NCBI RefSeq assembly: GCF_032062135.1
Contig: NC_092862.1
Location: 98,415,525-98,479,524 of the forward strand
Source: Pyxicephalus adspersus
Taxonomy: Eukaryota > Chordata > Amphibia > Anura > Pyxicephalidae
Length of the DNA: 64,000 nucleotides
Direction of reading: 5' to 3'
Below the pieces are notes generated by a model, which saw nothing but the letters and a program-made list of their open reading frames with translations, had not been told where the DNA came from and did not search any database. The translations under genes and the position numbers were made by a program. Positions 39,794-55,065 of the stretch are shown piece after piece (positions within the stretch are counted from its first letter, which is position 1; each line of letters starts with the position of its first letter).

Positions 39794-42700
39794 CATGTTA
39801 TGTTCTTGCTATATAAACTCATCATTATAATAAACAGAAAATTAGTGATTAGATGATTACTGATCAGGTAACTAGAATAAATACTTGTATGTTCAGTGGA
39901 AATCTTGCCAGAGTACCCATGAACAGAAACTGATCCCCTTGTGAGGACCATCCTATTTGGATGGACAAGAAAACAAATGTAAAAAGACACAACTCACGAA
40001 ATATGTCAGAGCTTTTTAGCATGCTAGCAGAAATATCAGTTTTAGGTGGACTGACCATTTAAATACTTTAGCATATGCCTGTACAAATGTTTTCCGTCTG
40101 CTTCCTGGCCTTGGCTAATCATAAGAAGTTAGCAGTAATGGGATCAGTAGTTGAAATGTAGCCAAAAATTTGAAACTTTCTCTGACTGTTTACACTTGTC
40201 TTACAGTGCACCCATCCACTGCAATTCTGGTTACTTGAATTAAATTACATACATTACTGATTTTACAAAAGAAAGTGTGTAAAGAGATTAAAAAGAAGAA
40301 TTCTGTTAAATGCTAGAAGTATTTGATTTTCTTTTCTTTGTTTATTATTTATGGCAGGCTTAAATGAAATGCATAGTAGACTGAGCACCTGAAAAAACAC
40401 AAATCCCCTCTCAGCTCTCTATAGGAGAAATGTGACTTGCAGACTCAGACACAAAGATAATAAAATATATTATGCCAAATACAGAGGTTTCAGACAGAAA
40501 CAAGACCTAGAGTCTGCATGCTGAACTTGGGCCCCACTGAGAAGTATTTCTGAACTAGGTCTCTTAGGAATGTTCATTCGGCTGTTGTACTCTTTTTATC
40601 TATAAAATAGAAACCTGCAAATAACAATACAATAACATATAGTATATATTAATATGATGAATGAGGTTAGTATACAAAATATGGATCTCTATAGGATGCT
40701 GTTAAAATTTGACTATTTCTATAATATGCAATTTAGGGACAACATGAACTTCAATAAAAGTGTGCTGTACTGCAAACCTCCTGAGTTCAGGTAGCCTGAG
40801 GGCTGCTCAGGACCATGGCATGCATGTGTAGACTTAGATCGAGCCTGCCAAGTCCACTTAGGTGGTCAGGGATCAGAGCTTCAATCAAACACATGCATTT
40901 CAATGACAAATGTAGGATTTAATGAGAAAAGGCTGCATTTAACCTGCTTAGCTTGCAGGTTTTTGGCAGAAGATGGAGAGGAGCAAAGTCTCTTTTGCCA
41001 AAAACTTTTCCATGGCTTCTGGTGGCTTTTTGTTTCTGTTCAAATTGTAATGCACATGCTCTACTCAATGTAAAGTATTAGAGGCTTCATGGGATAAAAT
41101 AATGACAGGTTCCTAGATCTCTCATCACTGGAGGGCTCATACCAAAATGTAAATGTGTGCCATATTCAAACAAAAGCTTACCCACACCAATTAAAACTTA
41201 GTTTTGCTTTATTAGAACCTGCATCTACATGCAAGCACAATGTGTACTGCCAAATAAAAATCATAGGGACTTTGCTCTCCTGCATGCCACTGCTGCATCC
41301 CACAATGCCTCTATCTATACTGCTGACTCTCCCGGGCCCACAATGATTTTCAGTTCTATTTGCTCTTTAACTAGTGTAATGAAAATGTGCAACTTTACAA
41401 CAGTCCTAACTGTCATAAACACAATCCCATTGTCTCAGAACTCTAGTGAAGTTTAAACTCAGCAAGTTAGAAGGAAGACAGTAAACGTTCAAATACTAAA
41501 TGGGAAGCGATCTAAAATAGGATTATTTTTGAATTTGGATGTTAAAAGAATGTTTTATGTGTCCCAAAACCAATAAATGTGACATACAAGCACACAATTA
41601 CCTCTCCTTCGGATGATTTCCTAAAATAGGTAAATGAGTGAGTTGGTTTTGTACTAGGTGGAATACATTTTCAAATTTTACAAAAATCCAACTTTGTTCT
41701 AGGTACAAGTGTAAATATTTGGGTGTAAAAATAAAGCACTCGGCCGGTTTAATGCTAATATCAAATAACCCTTGAGACCCTTAAAATCACATTGAAAACA
41801 GTAGCAATTTAATTTGATAAACACTTGGCAGTCACCTTTTAGCAGTATGAGTAGAGTAGAGTTTTATGGATTTCTTTATGGAGATTTATGGATTTCTTAT
41901 TTTTTTTTCAAGATTTTTCTTGGTGATTCTTCCAGTAACAGACTATTAGTTCTAGCATGACAACGCTCATTCACCATACAGTATCGAACAACAAAAACGA
42001 GATAAGACTACGGAACCCTACCCCTCTCCTATTCTTTATAACAGGGGTTCTTTAGAAGATAACTGGAAACAACATAGTTGCTAAGAGTTAGGAAGTTATC
42101 AGCAAATAGGATTTCTGGCAAAATTAAAAGTGATATTTTGAACGTATCAAGCAGACCAAAAAAAAAAAACATTCAATTGTGAATTTGACAGACCAAAAGA
42201 GGCATTACTAAATTAGTCACCTTTTAGCAGTCCAGAAAATTCCAAAAGTTATTAATAAGAGAAATAGACTACATGCCTCTGCATTTTCCATCTTGTTACA
42301 AACTAATTCTCCATGTCTGGCATATTTTGGCAAATTTGCATACTGAATATACAGTATATGAGCCACTTTAAACACTGGAAATGGTGCACTGAAATGCTAT
42401 TCCTTTAAGTGTAACCCAATTGCATGCTAAAACTGTAATGAGAATGAGCAATAAGAAAATAACATTTATATTGCTTAGTTTTCTGGCTCCACAATAATAA
42501 GATGCGACCCAAGGGCTTTCTACGCTGTGTGCAGAGAGGGAGTATTTCCTGTGTAATTCCTGTTCCCTCTTCCCGTACTTCTACCTTCAGGATAAAGTTT
42601 TTGCCTTATATCTCAGAGTAAGAAATACATCTGTTTTAGTGCAGCCTAGGAGCAAATCTCATATTACTGTAGTAAAATTGCCACTCTTTATATGTATTGT

Positions 42701-43384
42701 TTTCTCATTTAACCACGCTGATTTCTTTTGGCTTTTAAACCAGACATGTATACACATACAATATCCTGATAACTTTGTGGTTACTAAGCAGGTGAGCAAA
42801 AAACACTGAGTTATTGAACTGGAATGTCCAGTTTATATCCAAAATGCTCAATATAAATTGTGAAATGAAAAGGCTGGCTGAGTTAGATATCATTTCCATT
42901 ATTAAAAGGCCTCTTGTGATGTTTGTGATTCCTTTAATGTACTTATACTGGGTTAACCATTATCTTTAGCCCTTGATGACCAAAAGTAGAACTCTTGTCT
43001 TGGCTGGGCATAAAAAAATGCATAATAAATCAGCAATGGTAAGAATGGGCAACTGGTATATACAAATTTTACATTAGGTAGTTTTTTTTTATAAAAGTAT
43101 GGTATGTTAACCACATCTTTCTGTATCTGTATAAAAAAGTGCCATTGAGCTACAACTTTCTTTTTTGTAAATTGTATTTGTATTAGTCCTCACCTAAATT
43201 TGAACCCTATGTAGCCTTACCCCCCAGTTTGCACAGCTGTAGCTGTACTGAAATTGCTTAATCTGATTTCACTATAAGGGTATCATTATGTGCACTGGAA
43301 GCTGCAACAACTCAGATAGAGCCTGCTTCAATTGAAACCTACAAGAGGAGGCTGCGCAACAATTAAAGTGGACCTTTGATGATC

Positions 43385-43470
43385 CCTATTTAATGTACAG
43401 CGCTGCGTAATATGTTGGCGCTATATAAATCCTGTTTAATATTAATAATAATAATAATAATAATAATAGA
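43385..43470 (+). mobile_element. SINE tail with (AAT)n microsatellite
   Basis: It contains 'taatgtacagcgctgcgtaa', then 'tatgttggcgctatataaat', then 'cctgttta' and an AAT run. This is the best-preserved copy of the SINE tail in the window. The same tail occurs, decayed, at 21100-21128. Confidence 0.72.
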
Positions 43471-46400
43471 ATACTTGGGGGTTGCCACTGATAACCATTT
43501 AAAGTAATTCTAACACCTAACTGGAAGACAAGCAGTTTGTTAAAGCATTGTATATCAAATGATCATTAGTTTTTCTTTTATTCCTTTACTGGATTGTAGT
43601 GCTACTAGTCTCTTGCAGTCTTTCTCATTTACCACTCTGCATGCATTACCTCAATGCTACATATCATGCTCTGGATTGGCCTTCCTGTGCTGTGATTGAA
43701 GCCTGTGCAATGCCACTTGAAGACTCCATTAGGGTGCATGTTATATGGTGAGAACACATGATCACAATTAAAAGATAGTTGTTGTTCTATAAAAATTAAT
43801 GCTTTAATAAAGCAGGCTTATCACCACATTTTTACCATTTTTAAAGGGTGGCTAACTGGTGAGTGGCTCTTTTTTTTCTACATTTTCTAGACGACACGTC
43901 ACTCAATTTTGCACCTGCCAATGCAGGATTGGGTGAAGAACCTGGAAGAAGAAGAAAGAAGGTGGCTGTGTCTGCTGTTCTTTCCGCACTGGAAAGAAGA
44001 ATGAAGCGGCAGGACTTACCGGCCTTTGTTTGCTGGTAATGCCTAATAGAGATTTTAGTGTTTGGTTTAGGATCTATTTTTAAATAGCCATGGGGCCATT
44101 ATCCTAATCCTGCCTTTAGAACCCAGTGAGTCTCTGTCCTGAAACATGGATACAACCTATAAAGTCCAAAAAATCCTAACAATCTAAAATTGGTTTGAAA
44201 GGTCAATGTCAGGTACAAGGTAACAGCTACAGAGTTTGCACCTTGAGAAACAAGTTGTTAGTTATAGCTCCCACAGTTCCCTCCCCATAGGCATAATAAA
44301 CAACAGGTCAACTCCTAACGCTTCATCCTAATGAGGATTTGAGGTCAGCAAAATTGTATTTGCTTGTTATGCAAGATAAGTACGTGGTTGCATCCTCCAC
44401 AGAAGGAACCTAATATACCAGACAGAGTGAACTAGTGCTGTGCTTTCAAACTACTATGTCATATGTGCCCTGTTTTCTAAAAACATAAAGGGAGTGTTGT
44501 GTGGGATAAGTCACAAAACTCACATATATCTGGACTGTATCAAAATACAGCTATAATGGCAAAATCAGACATTCTGCAAAGCATGTACTCTTTGATACTT
44601 TGAGGATTACATTGATTTAAAGGTGCATTTTTAATCCAGGGTACATGTAAAACAGCTCTTTTCATTTATCATTATTAGATAATTCCTTAGGGAGATAAAA
44701 CTGAAAAACTTGCTTCTTTTCCTTGGACAGAAGAAATTATTAAATACTATGAGACATGCTCAAGAATTTAAAAAGTATCCATATTTCTTTACTATATGTC
44801 TGAGATATGTAAAAAGTATGGAATTATGGTAACCATAATTCTATCATTTATGCATTTCGGAGAGAGGAACTGGTATTTTTCTATGCTTGCAGAGTTTTGA
44901 AAGGGAAAATGTGTTTGTACTATATTTTATTTTGCCCTGAATTTTTTTAACTCCTTCTAGTATGATTTTCTCATGGCTCTCCTAGCGTTATATTATACTA
45001 AAGAGATCTGAAGACCTGATGTTTGGAATGAACCTAAACATACACTTTGATTACTCACATTGCTTGATAATTCAATATGTTATCTTTAATTTCTTTTTTT
45101 AAGCTATTTGTTTGCAGCAAATGTGCTTAATTGCTTTTGTTTTTGTTGTTGTTTTTGTAATTTTGTACTAATTTCCAAAGACAATACAAAGTCTCCCATC
45201 CCTGGGGCTGCTGCTGGATTCCTTTACTATCTCAGTGGAATGGAATGATGCAGCTGTGTATTATTCAGGGGTAAAATAAGTGCTGAGCAGTTCCACGAAG
45301 GATAATATGATGATTGAACTACATGGAATTAATTTGTTAGTATAGCTTTTTTAAACTAACCTTTACACAAATCTAGATCAACAACACGTAAATAGTCAGT
45401 GGATTGACAGTCAGCATTTTAAAGAAATAATGGCAATGTAAAGACAAGTATTTTAAGAGGAAAGAAATGAATAAATAAATGGGAAATCTTCCATTTTTAG
45501 TTTTTAGATATGATGCTTGGCTACTATATCTCCTCTAACTGAACATATTTAAGTTCATTGTCCACATTGCTCAGGACAAGTAAATGGTCTCGGTAAACTT
45601 TATGCAATTAAAAAGAATAACCCTGGCAAAATACAGTAAATAACCTAGTGCTTGACACTTACATATAATTAGCAGTTAGATGGCACATGTGTATTGTTGG
45701 CTTAAAAATGTAAAAAAAGTATTATACAGAACTTTCAAATCTCTCTTGTTTTGGTGTGTTTAAAAAATACTTTAGAACAGTGTTTCTTAACCAGACAGCT
45801 TTCCAACAAAGCAGCCTTATAAAGGATGTTGCATCGTCAAAATCCATCAACAGCAGTTGTACCCTAAATCCTAATTATTACTACAGCCACTCATTCTCAA
45901 GCTTAACTTGCAAAATCTTTTTAGTGCTAGTGGACCCTATGTAGTAGGTCTCCATTGACTTAAGTCCTTCAACCTACAACTGAACTCTATTTTCAAAGGC
46001 ACATAATGTCCAAAATCAACAGTCTAACATAGATAAATCAAAAATTACCCCAAATACCCTAAACCCACACAGATTATTTAGGTTTTCCCTTATAGATAAC
46101 TAGGAAAAAAGAATGAACAAGAAAGAAGAGTTTATGAGTTTCGCTTAGTCAAAGTAAACTTTGCACCAAGGTATAAAATGTATCACTAAAATACGAGGTA
46201 ATTATACTCCCGTCTGTAGCAAGGCAACATACACAATGCATCTTACTGTAGAGACTAAGAACACCTTTATAGAGTATATGGGGTGAAAAAGAAAGGTGGC
46301 TTTGAATGGGAAGCCATCCATACGAATAAGTAAACATTTATTGGACGTTTGGTCTTCCTAACATTTCAATGGTAAGATAAGGATATTTACAAACTAGTGT

Positions 46401-46975
46401 TACAAATTCAGGTCTGCACACTTCTATGATTTGTATAAAGAAAAAAATATATGTTGATTCTGTACAAATAACCCATTTAGATTAGATTGATTTGTTTTTC
46501 GTAGTCATTTTCATTTATGACTGGTTTTCTGGAATTCTACCATGATGCATATTACTTTGGTACTTTGAACAATAAATTTGGTGACTCATGCTTTGATACC
46601 TGATGACTTAAGTGCTTACATTTTGTACTTTGCTTCACTTTCTTTTTCCTTTTAATGTGATTTGATTTCCTTGTTTCCTTTTGTTACTGTATATGCAACA
46701 GATTATTTTTATTATTTGTGCTATTTATTTTTTACATGTACAAAACATATACATGCAAACATGTTTGCAAAAAAAAACTTTTGTAAAAAGGAATATATGA
46801 CTTTAGACTTAGTTTTATATATTTTTTATAATATTATTATTTTTTTTAATATTATGATTTTTAAATTGTGATCCACTTCTTTATTTATTAGGTGTGTTTT
46901 TGTCACAAAGAGGATTATTTCATTTCATCTCAGGAGGCTGAAAGATATGATCAACTCAACTATATATAGATTTAG

Positions 46976-46976
<1 letters not shown>

Positions 46977-47024
<48 letters not shown>
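46977..47024. repeat. (TA)n microsatellite
   Basis: About 24 TA units, preceded by a shorter TATATATA at 46961. Confidence 0.95.
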
Positions 47025-47028
<4 letters not shown>

Positions 47029-48180
47029 TTTTAATGTTGTGTTAGAGAATAAAATGGAAAAAATAACCTTGGGAAGTAGAGACATATGGGCATGTGTAAC
47101 ATCTGTCCATTGGTTGGCATTAATAGACATTCCTTTGCAGTATGTATGGGTCTATACAATAGTATAGTATTCCTATGTATTTATACAATACTACCCACAC
47201 AATTTCTAAACGTTTGCTGGAAACTCAGTTCCAATCCATCTTCATTTTTACAAGCTATTAGACATGTAAATGTCATTACAAAATACTTTTTTTATGTTTT
47301 TATATTTTATTTAGTAAAAAAAAGATAAAAATAATCAACAATGGTCTGAACATTGGCAGTATAATATCAAAGTATATTGACATCAACATTATTTTAACCT
47401 TTGTGAAAGCATTGCCCTTTCCACACAATGTTTTCTGTGCTCTTCTGATGCAACCCAAGGCTGAGCCAGAACTTTCAAGGATGCCCTCAGTTATCCTTTT
47501 ATCAGTCAGCAAAGAACAAATATTAACTGTTCTTTTTACTCTTCATTGTGTAAATTGAAATCAAACTGGAGAAAGTTACAAGACTGGAGATTGAACTCTA
47601 CAGCTGGTTGTTTGTAAAAAGATTTACAGGCAATTTGACAGAAAATTTCACAATAACTAGTTATCATCAGGCAATGCAAACTATTGTAGCACATGGCATC
47701 TAGGCCTTCTGTATGATATGGTGCATGCTTTTTTGTAGTTAAAAATAAAATAATAGCTTTTCAGCATATTTTAGTGTGGCAGTTATAATACACATGTGCA
47801 TGCAAAATATAAAACTGTAAAAAAAAACATTCAGGTATTCTGAAAACCCCAATGGTTTTTCATATCTTGACATTCCCAACAGAAAAGAGGCACATTTTCT
47901 AGCAATAAATGTTGAAACAAGAAACAAGAAAAATTATTGCTGGAAAAAACTTCTCTTATAAATCAGGACCTTTAAAGTAAATATTTATAGATAAGTAACC
48001 TTTAAAAAGGGCCTGAATAAGACTACAAATAGATGAATAACTACAGATTTGAAGATTTCAGCTCTTTATTTAGAATCCAGGTTCCCAGTGGCTTGACTGG
48101 GTGGGCCAATGCACTCAAATCTTCTGCCAGGGCAGGAATTGGATGTGGCTCTCCAGCACCTGGCTAAGCATATTAAAGCG

Positions 48181-48273
48181 ACCAGATCCATTCCAGGTTT
48201 GCTGAATCACCCTGCTTCACTGGTAAAAGTGTATTTTCTCCAGATATGGAGAGCTTTCATAAATCAGGCCCAG
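48181..48273 (-). mobile_element. Interspersed repeat copy A (minus orientation)
   Basis: Reverse-complemented it starts GGGCCTGATTTATGAAAGCT, then CTCCA, and ends in CAGCAAACCTGGAATGGATC. It matches copy B at 49314-49407 in the opposite orientation. The family appears widespread in frog DNA as far as I can recall. Class unknown. Confidence 0.55.
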
Positions 48274-49313
48274 AGTTGGAGATTGTGATTGAGAAAGAGG
48301 TTAGGTATGGTATATTCTCATAGGTGGCTCAGGTGGAAAGTCTGCAAAGCAACTCAACCTTCAGTGGGTTTGTAGTTTTGTCCCAATGAACAGAAAGGTA
48401 TATTATAGATTAGACCTTGAAAATTGTTCCTACCATGCAATTAATTTGGTATGCTACATGATAAAATTTTAGATTAAATATCACTTTAAACAATAAAATA
48501 GAATATTCAAAGGCATTTGTATCTATAATGCGATAATCAAAGACATCTATAGCCTACTAACAGAAAACAGTGGGACAGCTCAGATTTAGTACATAACTGA
48601 GTCTTTCTTTTGCATGTTTTTAAAGTTCAAGGTTTTGTGCGTAGCATGTGCACATTCTGTTACTCTATATGGCCTTTACAACCCCCTGCAAGGACATGCC
48701 TTTATTCAGCATGATGTAAGTAAGGTCAATTACAAATAAACAGTGCCTTTAGCTTTCTACTCATCGTACAAATATTTAGAAAAAAATACTCAACTGAGAT
48801 CAATAGAAAGTACACCCCAAGAATTAAACTAATAATGGCAAACTCCTAATTTATGGGAAATTGCAAATCAAATGGTATGCATATTGTTTTCTAAGCAAAA
48901 TACCTATTTAAAACAAACTAGTATTATTTTATGTTTAAACTTTTCTCAGGATCAGCATTAGCTCTATCCAGTAGCAAATAGTAGTTGCCTTTTAACATAG
49001 TAAAACATCATTAAACATGTATACAAAACACATATACAAAACATTACATTACATTATACATTATAGAATGAAGGTTGTCATTGATGACCTCTTTATGAAA
49101 ATGCTACGAAATTGCCCTACAGAGTTACTAACTAAAAAACAAACATACAGCTAGTGAACTCGGAGAAATAAATGTCTGTATTCCTGACCTGCATATTTCA
49201 TTTGGGTCAGTGACTTGGAAAATGTTGAAGTCTGAAATCTGCAACTTGAATATCCAGGGGACTTAAGCAATAGAAATGCAATGAAAAACAATATAATGTA
49301 TTTTGCAGGCAAT

Positions 49314-49407
49314 GGGCCTGATGAATCAATGCTCTCCAATACTTGAGATGATAGGCTATCATGGGAGAACCTGTGTGATCCAGCAAACCTTAAATGGATC
49401 TGCTCTA
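49314..49407 (+). mobile_element. Interspersed repeat copy B (plus orientation)
   Basis: It starts 'gggcctgatgaatcaatgct' then 'ctcca' and ends 'gatccagcaaacct' then 'taaatggatctgctc'. It is the inverted partner of copy A about 1.0 kb away. A related terminus 'gggcctgatttactaatg' occurs at 53326. Confidence 0.55.
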
Positions 49408-52400
49408 AGAAATAAAATTTATGTTTGCTACACCACCAAGATTCTCTATCTTCTCCATCTCTACTGCTGATTATATATTTATTGCTTGTAATACAAAAGT
49501 GCCACAAACATTCCTGAAAAGTTTTGATGTAATATATGCATTTAATAAAATGTTTTTTTACCTAGGGGTTTAGCATATGCAGAAGCAAAGTGCTTCATCT
49601 TAAAGCTAATCCATAGGATAATTTCACACCAACCTTTCACCCTATTTCAACCAACCGTTGGAATAAAAGAAGAGAAACTAGAACCTAAACCCAAAGTCAC
49701 ATGATTCTTCTACCCTGACCCTTTCTAGGATTACTTTAGCAGGGTTCATCATCACGTATCTATGCCACTGCCCGTTTATTATAGATATTTCTTATGTGCT
49801 GTCCAGAAGTTGTGTCCTTTGTGTATGGGGAAGTGCATGCAGTAGAAAGATTTTAAAAAATGTCTTTCTTCAAAGGTATCATGAAAAGATTTGACAGGTA
49901 TTATCTGGGATGGGCTGTATTTTACATTCCTTCACTAGGCGGTTCTGGGCCTCAGTACAAAAATCCCAGAATCTTGTTAAGAGTTGTCAGTAACCAGGCT
50001 GACTACATTGCATTGAGTTTTTACTTTTCTGCAAATATTAGAAACACATTGTCAAATTGATTGTTTGCACAAGAAGCTCTTCTAGCCTCTGTGAGAGTTA
50101 ACAAATCTTGAGTTATGATTCACTTCCTCCCAGCAGGGCAATAAAAAGGTCAAAATGACATCATGACAGAGGGTAACACTAGGTCTTGCTGTTTTTGAAC
50201 TAATACGCAATTAATAAATAGAATAGCAGCACATTCCCTTGGAAGAAAAAGCTGAAGAGTCATACTTTCACTGCTTCTTTTATAAGTACGGTGCTCTTTT
50301 GGCAAAAGTAGAAGAGAACTTCCAGAGACACATTGCTGTCGGGTATGCAAATCTGTACATGTTGTTTGCTGAACAGTTACACAGACAGAAGACGGTACAT
50401 ATATACACTTTATATAAACCTAAAGCAACCTCATAACTAAGTGCTGTTCTGAGATCATTTGTGCTGACAGAGAGATGAAACAGCACTCTTGGAAATGTTA
50501 AATTGAAATGAAGTTCTGACAACCACCATATGAGACAGATGATGATGGAAAACTCGCACCCTTGTCAAGAGGCAACTAAGAAAGTAGCTACAGGATAAAT
50601 ATTCAGCTAGTTGATGACCTTTAAAAAGAAGCAGAATTATACTGAAATAATACTGCTGGGAAAATGCTCAGCATAGGTTTAATGTACAGATGATGATTGC
50701 TGATTCTGCAGAATAATTTCGCCTATGAGGAATAAATCTACAGTGTTCATGGTAACCCTCTAGGTAGCTCATGGACAATATATAGCTTTTGTCCTGGGTT
50801 TGGAAATTGATGTAACTAGGACTACAATAGGTAACTTTACTATTCAGAAAGGTGGATGATCTGTAAGGAATGTGTCACAGGTGCACCAGAAATTTATGAT
50901 AAAGGATTGTATGATGGTTATCACATCAGTATGGGTAAGGGCCCAATAGTTGGTGTGAGGGCCTTGTGACCACATGGTTTAAAAGTCAGATATTAACTAG
51001 AGTATGATGCATTTGTCGTAAAATGATTAAACAGCATTCAGAACACGGGGGGTATGTAATAAACCTTTGAAAACTCAGGTTGCTAGTACTGGGGTTTAAA
51101 AAAAGAGCTTGAAATATGACTTCTGACTAAATCCCATATTGGCTCAGCGAGTACTTCTCGAATGGGAAGCTATGAACTATTAGCAAGAGTTTAAGCAGCC
51201 AGTGGAGGCATAGTAGTAGTTAGGGAGTCTGGTTATTGCACACTGCATAAAGACATAAAGGAAGAGTTGGAAGTCTGATAATCTGACTTTAACACATTCT
51301 GATCTCTTACTGAAACTAACTCGTTATGACTTAGTATAATTAGTTCTGATTGGTTGCCATTAGCTAAAGCCTCCTGCTGAATGCTCAGTTCACTGGATAG
51401 CCAAAGAAATATATATATAGTTAGAAATGTGAAGGTCAATTCTTTACAGCCAGATCCCTTTAAATCTCATCTAGATTAGCTATACGAATTGTATAGCTGA
51501 AGCATTGCCAAGACATGTAACTTAAGATAATGTCATAAATTCTTTTCCAACATAGCAGCTTGTTCTATAAATATGACACACTTTTATTAGATCCAAAACG
51601 AGTATCAAACTGTGCAATAATCAGTTTGATAATGTGTTTATCTTGCTAAACAAAGCTCTATTATACAGCTGTATCATTAATAGCTGTTCCTTTAAAAAAA
51701 AATACTGTTTTGTTCTAGTCACTCCAAATTAGAAACAGTGTCCTTGTAGCCACTAGGGAGGACATGCGAGTTTAGTCCACCATGTGTTTGACTAGCGTCT
51801 ATGCAAAACTTTGAGCAGGCAAATGCTGTCCAATGTGTACCCTTTACCAACTGACTATGTGAATGTGATGAAGCACCTACAGGCTATTTTAAAACATTCA
51901 CAATCTATAATCTTGAAATTGATTGAATAAAGATATATAGTGTATTCATTTTTAATAAAGTTGAGAAGAATAGAATCTTTGTAAGGTTTTCCTGGGGATT
52001 TTCTTCACCTGCTATCCCAAGATACAGAATTGTATTCAAATAAGTGGAAATCTCATCTATGACATGGGAAGAAGTTCCCTATTGGTAGTTTTTTCCCTCT
52101 ACACCATTTTTAATAAGAAATATAACATTTTTGATTCCCCATCAATTTTTTTAAACTGATAATCATAGCCTTCGGGACAAATAATGATGGTACAGTCTGA
52201 AATATAACTTGTGTCAATAATACACAAAGCTAGGGAAAAACTTTTGCCTAGATTTATACTTTAAAACAGTCTATATGTAAATACCCAAGTACAATTGCAT
52301 TTATAGTACCTATATACTATTTTAAATGAATGCTGCCTTACATTTTTAAAATTGTATCTATGTAAAGAAATCAATCAATACATTATTTTAAATACCTTTC

Positions 52401-54196
52401 TTCACACCTTGCCCATTTGACAATGACATTCTGAACATAGGAATATTCATTTACAGGGTGATGTATTGTACATTAAATATAAAACTATAGAAGCTGTAGA
52501 GAGGTGTCATTGGAACGCTGATACCAATCATAAGCAAAGCTTTAGACCTGCCATGTGCACCTGCACTTATGTCATGTATGTGTATTCTTTGTCACGCAAT
52601 CCTTATGTCACTCATCTGACATGAAAAGCAGCAGTAATAGACATATGTCAGAGATTTCAACCCATTTTCTACTTCCAGAACCTGAAAATGGAGCTATACT
52701 TAAAAAAATAAAAACATTAGGAGCATGCAGCTTTCTTTTGCAGAAATGACAGGCTACGTCTCTTCGGCAATCAAACAAACATATCTGTCTGTTTGCAATC
52801 TTCTGTTGAATGTATACTTAGCAATGCATGTACGGCTCAATTTACTATCCTGGCATGCATAAGTGATGGAAATTAATTAATTCCAGCACTCATGTGAGGG
52901 AGTTAGGTCAATTTGGCCTGGATGATCAAGATAGCTATAAACCCATACCTAGGAGAGGATGTTGGAGCGAGGAGAGGTGAGTTTAGTTCCACTTTATGTA
53001 TCCCTGACAAATCCAATACAATGTTTCTGATGGTTGATATTCTACAAGCTTACTCACTGCTTAAACCTCAAAGCCTCACCCAAACAATGTGTACCATTTG
53101 ATAAGAGTAAGTAAATAGTGTCAGTAGTACAAAATGTATAGGTTACAGGTAGAGTAAAACAAAATAAATGTTTCAGTGGTTCTCTTTAGGACAAAAGGAA
53201 ATAAATAGTTGCCTGAAGTGCTTATGTTTATGAAATACAAATAAAATTGCTAATATTTGGCTAAGGAGTAACTCAGTCTTGATGTGTACTTGACATCATG
53301 CAAACCCAAGCACACCCTACTCCCTGGGCCTGATTTACTAATGTAAATGTACAAGAGCAAAGAGCAATCTCTAGAGGAACTATGGTCATATGGTGTGGGC
53401 TTGCATGAGTGTGTGGGTGATTGCGCGTCCAGGGAGTGCAAACCCTTTATTAATCTGGAAAAGCACACACAGTAATAAAATGCATGTGTTATGAACTTTG
53501 CTTGTATGTTTTTGAATATCCAGATAAAGCTCTTATTGTGAACAGAATTTGCAAGAAAGCTTAACTCTTAACAGATTTTTAAGATGAAAAAAAAAATGCA
53601 TATCAGTATTCATAAATACAATATAAATGCATTCTTTAAGCACAAGCTGTGTAAGAACCTGTATATGACTTGCTATTAGACTTTTGTTGTCCATTTAACA
53701 GAATTGGGTGGGAGAGGAAGCACAAGGAGCCAATCAGTTTATACAGTATACTGACAAGAATGCTAATAAGGAAAGCCAACTAACAAAGAAAAAGTTCCAT
53801 ACCGTGCTGTCTCTGCCTCACTTTCCAGGCACAGGCTGGGGGAAGGTCCATGACAGCCTGGGCTCAGAGACAGTGGTCTAAATTATGCTGGCTGTCATTC
53901 ACCCTGAAAGACTGTGGACAAGTGGTGCTGCTGGCAACAACTCCAGATTAAGTTTAAACAGTTGAGTTTAACGCTAGGATTCTTTTGACTGTTTTTCAAT
54001 AATAACGTACAAAAAGAAAAACAAAAGGGTATCAATTTACAATATTCCAATGGGGAGTAATGGACATATTTGTTTAAAAGGGAATACTCAAAAGTTTAGT
54101 AGAATGATCCAGGGTAGATAATTTTCATTGTTAAATGTGTACGATACAAAGAGCAAATAGGGACACAAACTATATACTGGGTATAGTTTACTGTAA

Positions 54197-54509
54197 AGCT
54201 ACGTACAATGGTTCTCATCTGATAATCGCCTCAGGGCCAATATTGGACTAGAATCTGGCATGTGTACAGCGTCCGTCGTCCATTGTCCGAACGACCGTCC
54301 TGGCAGATCCACTGACGATCGACGACGAACGATCCTATTGCTAGGGAAGGGGGAGAGTGGACAGCAGGGTGGCGCTCTGTCGTTCTCCACCTCCCTTCTG
54401 CATACAGCAGAACCGTGCTGTATGTACAGCACTTGTTCATGCATTGTGCAGTCCTTAGTCGTTGGAAAGGATCGTGAAAGATCTCTTCCACCGACAATAA
54501 TTGCACATG
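54197..54509 (+). mobile_element. CpG-rich interspersed element
   Basis: A block with about 20 CpG dinucleotides in roughly 310 bases inside a CpG-poor background. It contains runs such as 'gacgatcgacgacgaacgat'. The ends are suggestive ('gctacgtacaatgg' and 'ccgacaataattgcacatg'). A diverged relative lies at 55066-55184, which argues for a mobile repeat and against a promoter CpG island. No convincing coding frame. Confidence 0.5.
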
Positions 54510-55065
54510 TTTTCAGCTTTAGAATAGAGGCTGATCAATTTGTGAATGTTCAAATTCAAATGTAATGATATCAGGTAAGATCTATAGAATGCTTTAGGAA
54601 AAATCTGGATTCTTTATTAGAAGCCCAGGAAATTAATATTTAAAGTTTTAAAATAAACCCAACAGAGACTGTTGATCCAGGGAACATCTAATTGGATCAG
54701 GAAAGTTTTTTCGCTTGTTGGAGCAAATTGAATATTTCCCTGGTGGTTGAACTTTCACTTTGGTGGTTGTTTCAGCCTAACTAACTATGTAAGATAAAAG
54801 AAGACTCCCTACATGCAGTAAGCCGACTATTGGATTCAATAAAATGCAGCTTGTTCTTTGATAAATTTGTGTCTTGTTGCAGTGCTGCAAAATGCAGTAA
54901 AATGCTTTGTAGACCAGTACACATGCCTGATATTTGTTGCCTGAGATGAAAGGTCTTGAAAATCAGATATGTGTACTGTAGTCCCCCAATATAGTTATTC
55001 AATCTGCCTGGTGGATTGATGAACAACCAAGCTGGAATAAGTCCTTTTTGTTCTCATAAAAAAAT

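Noticed and set aside
49151..49507. A 118-codon minus-strand open frame in intron 1
   Set aside because: It overlaps the dispersed repeat at 49314-49407 and reads as low-complexity, non-homologous sequence.
54260..54565. Candidate first exon or CpG island promoter of EGFR
   Set aside because: The CpG-rich block has a decayed relative 0.7 kb away, and no signal peptide followed by a donor site is present on the minus strand.
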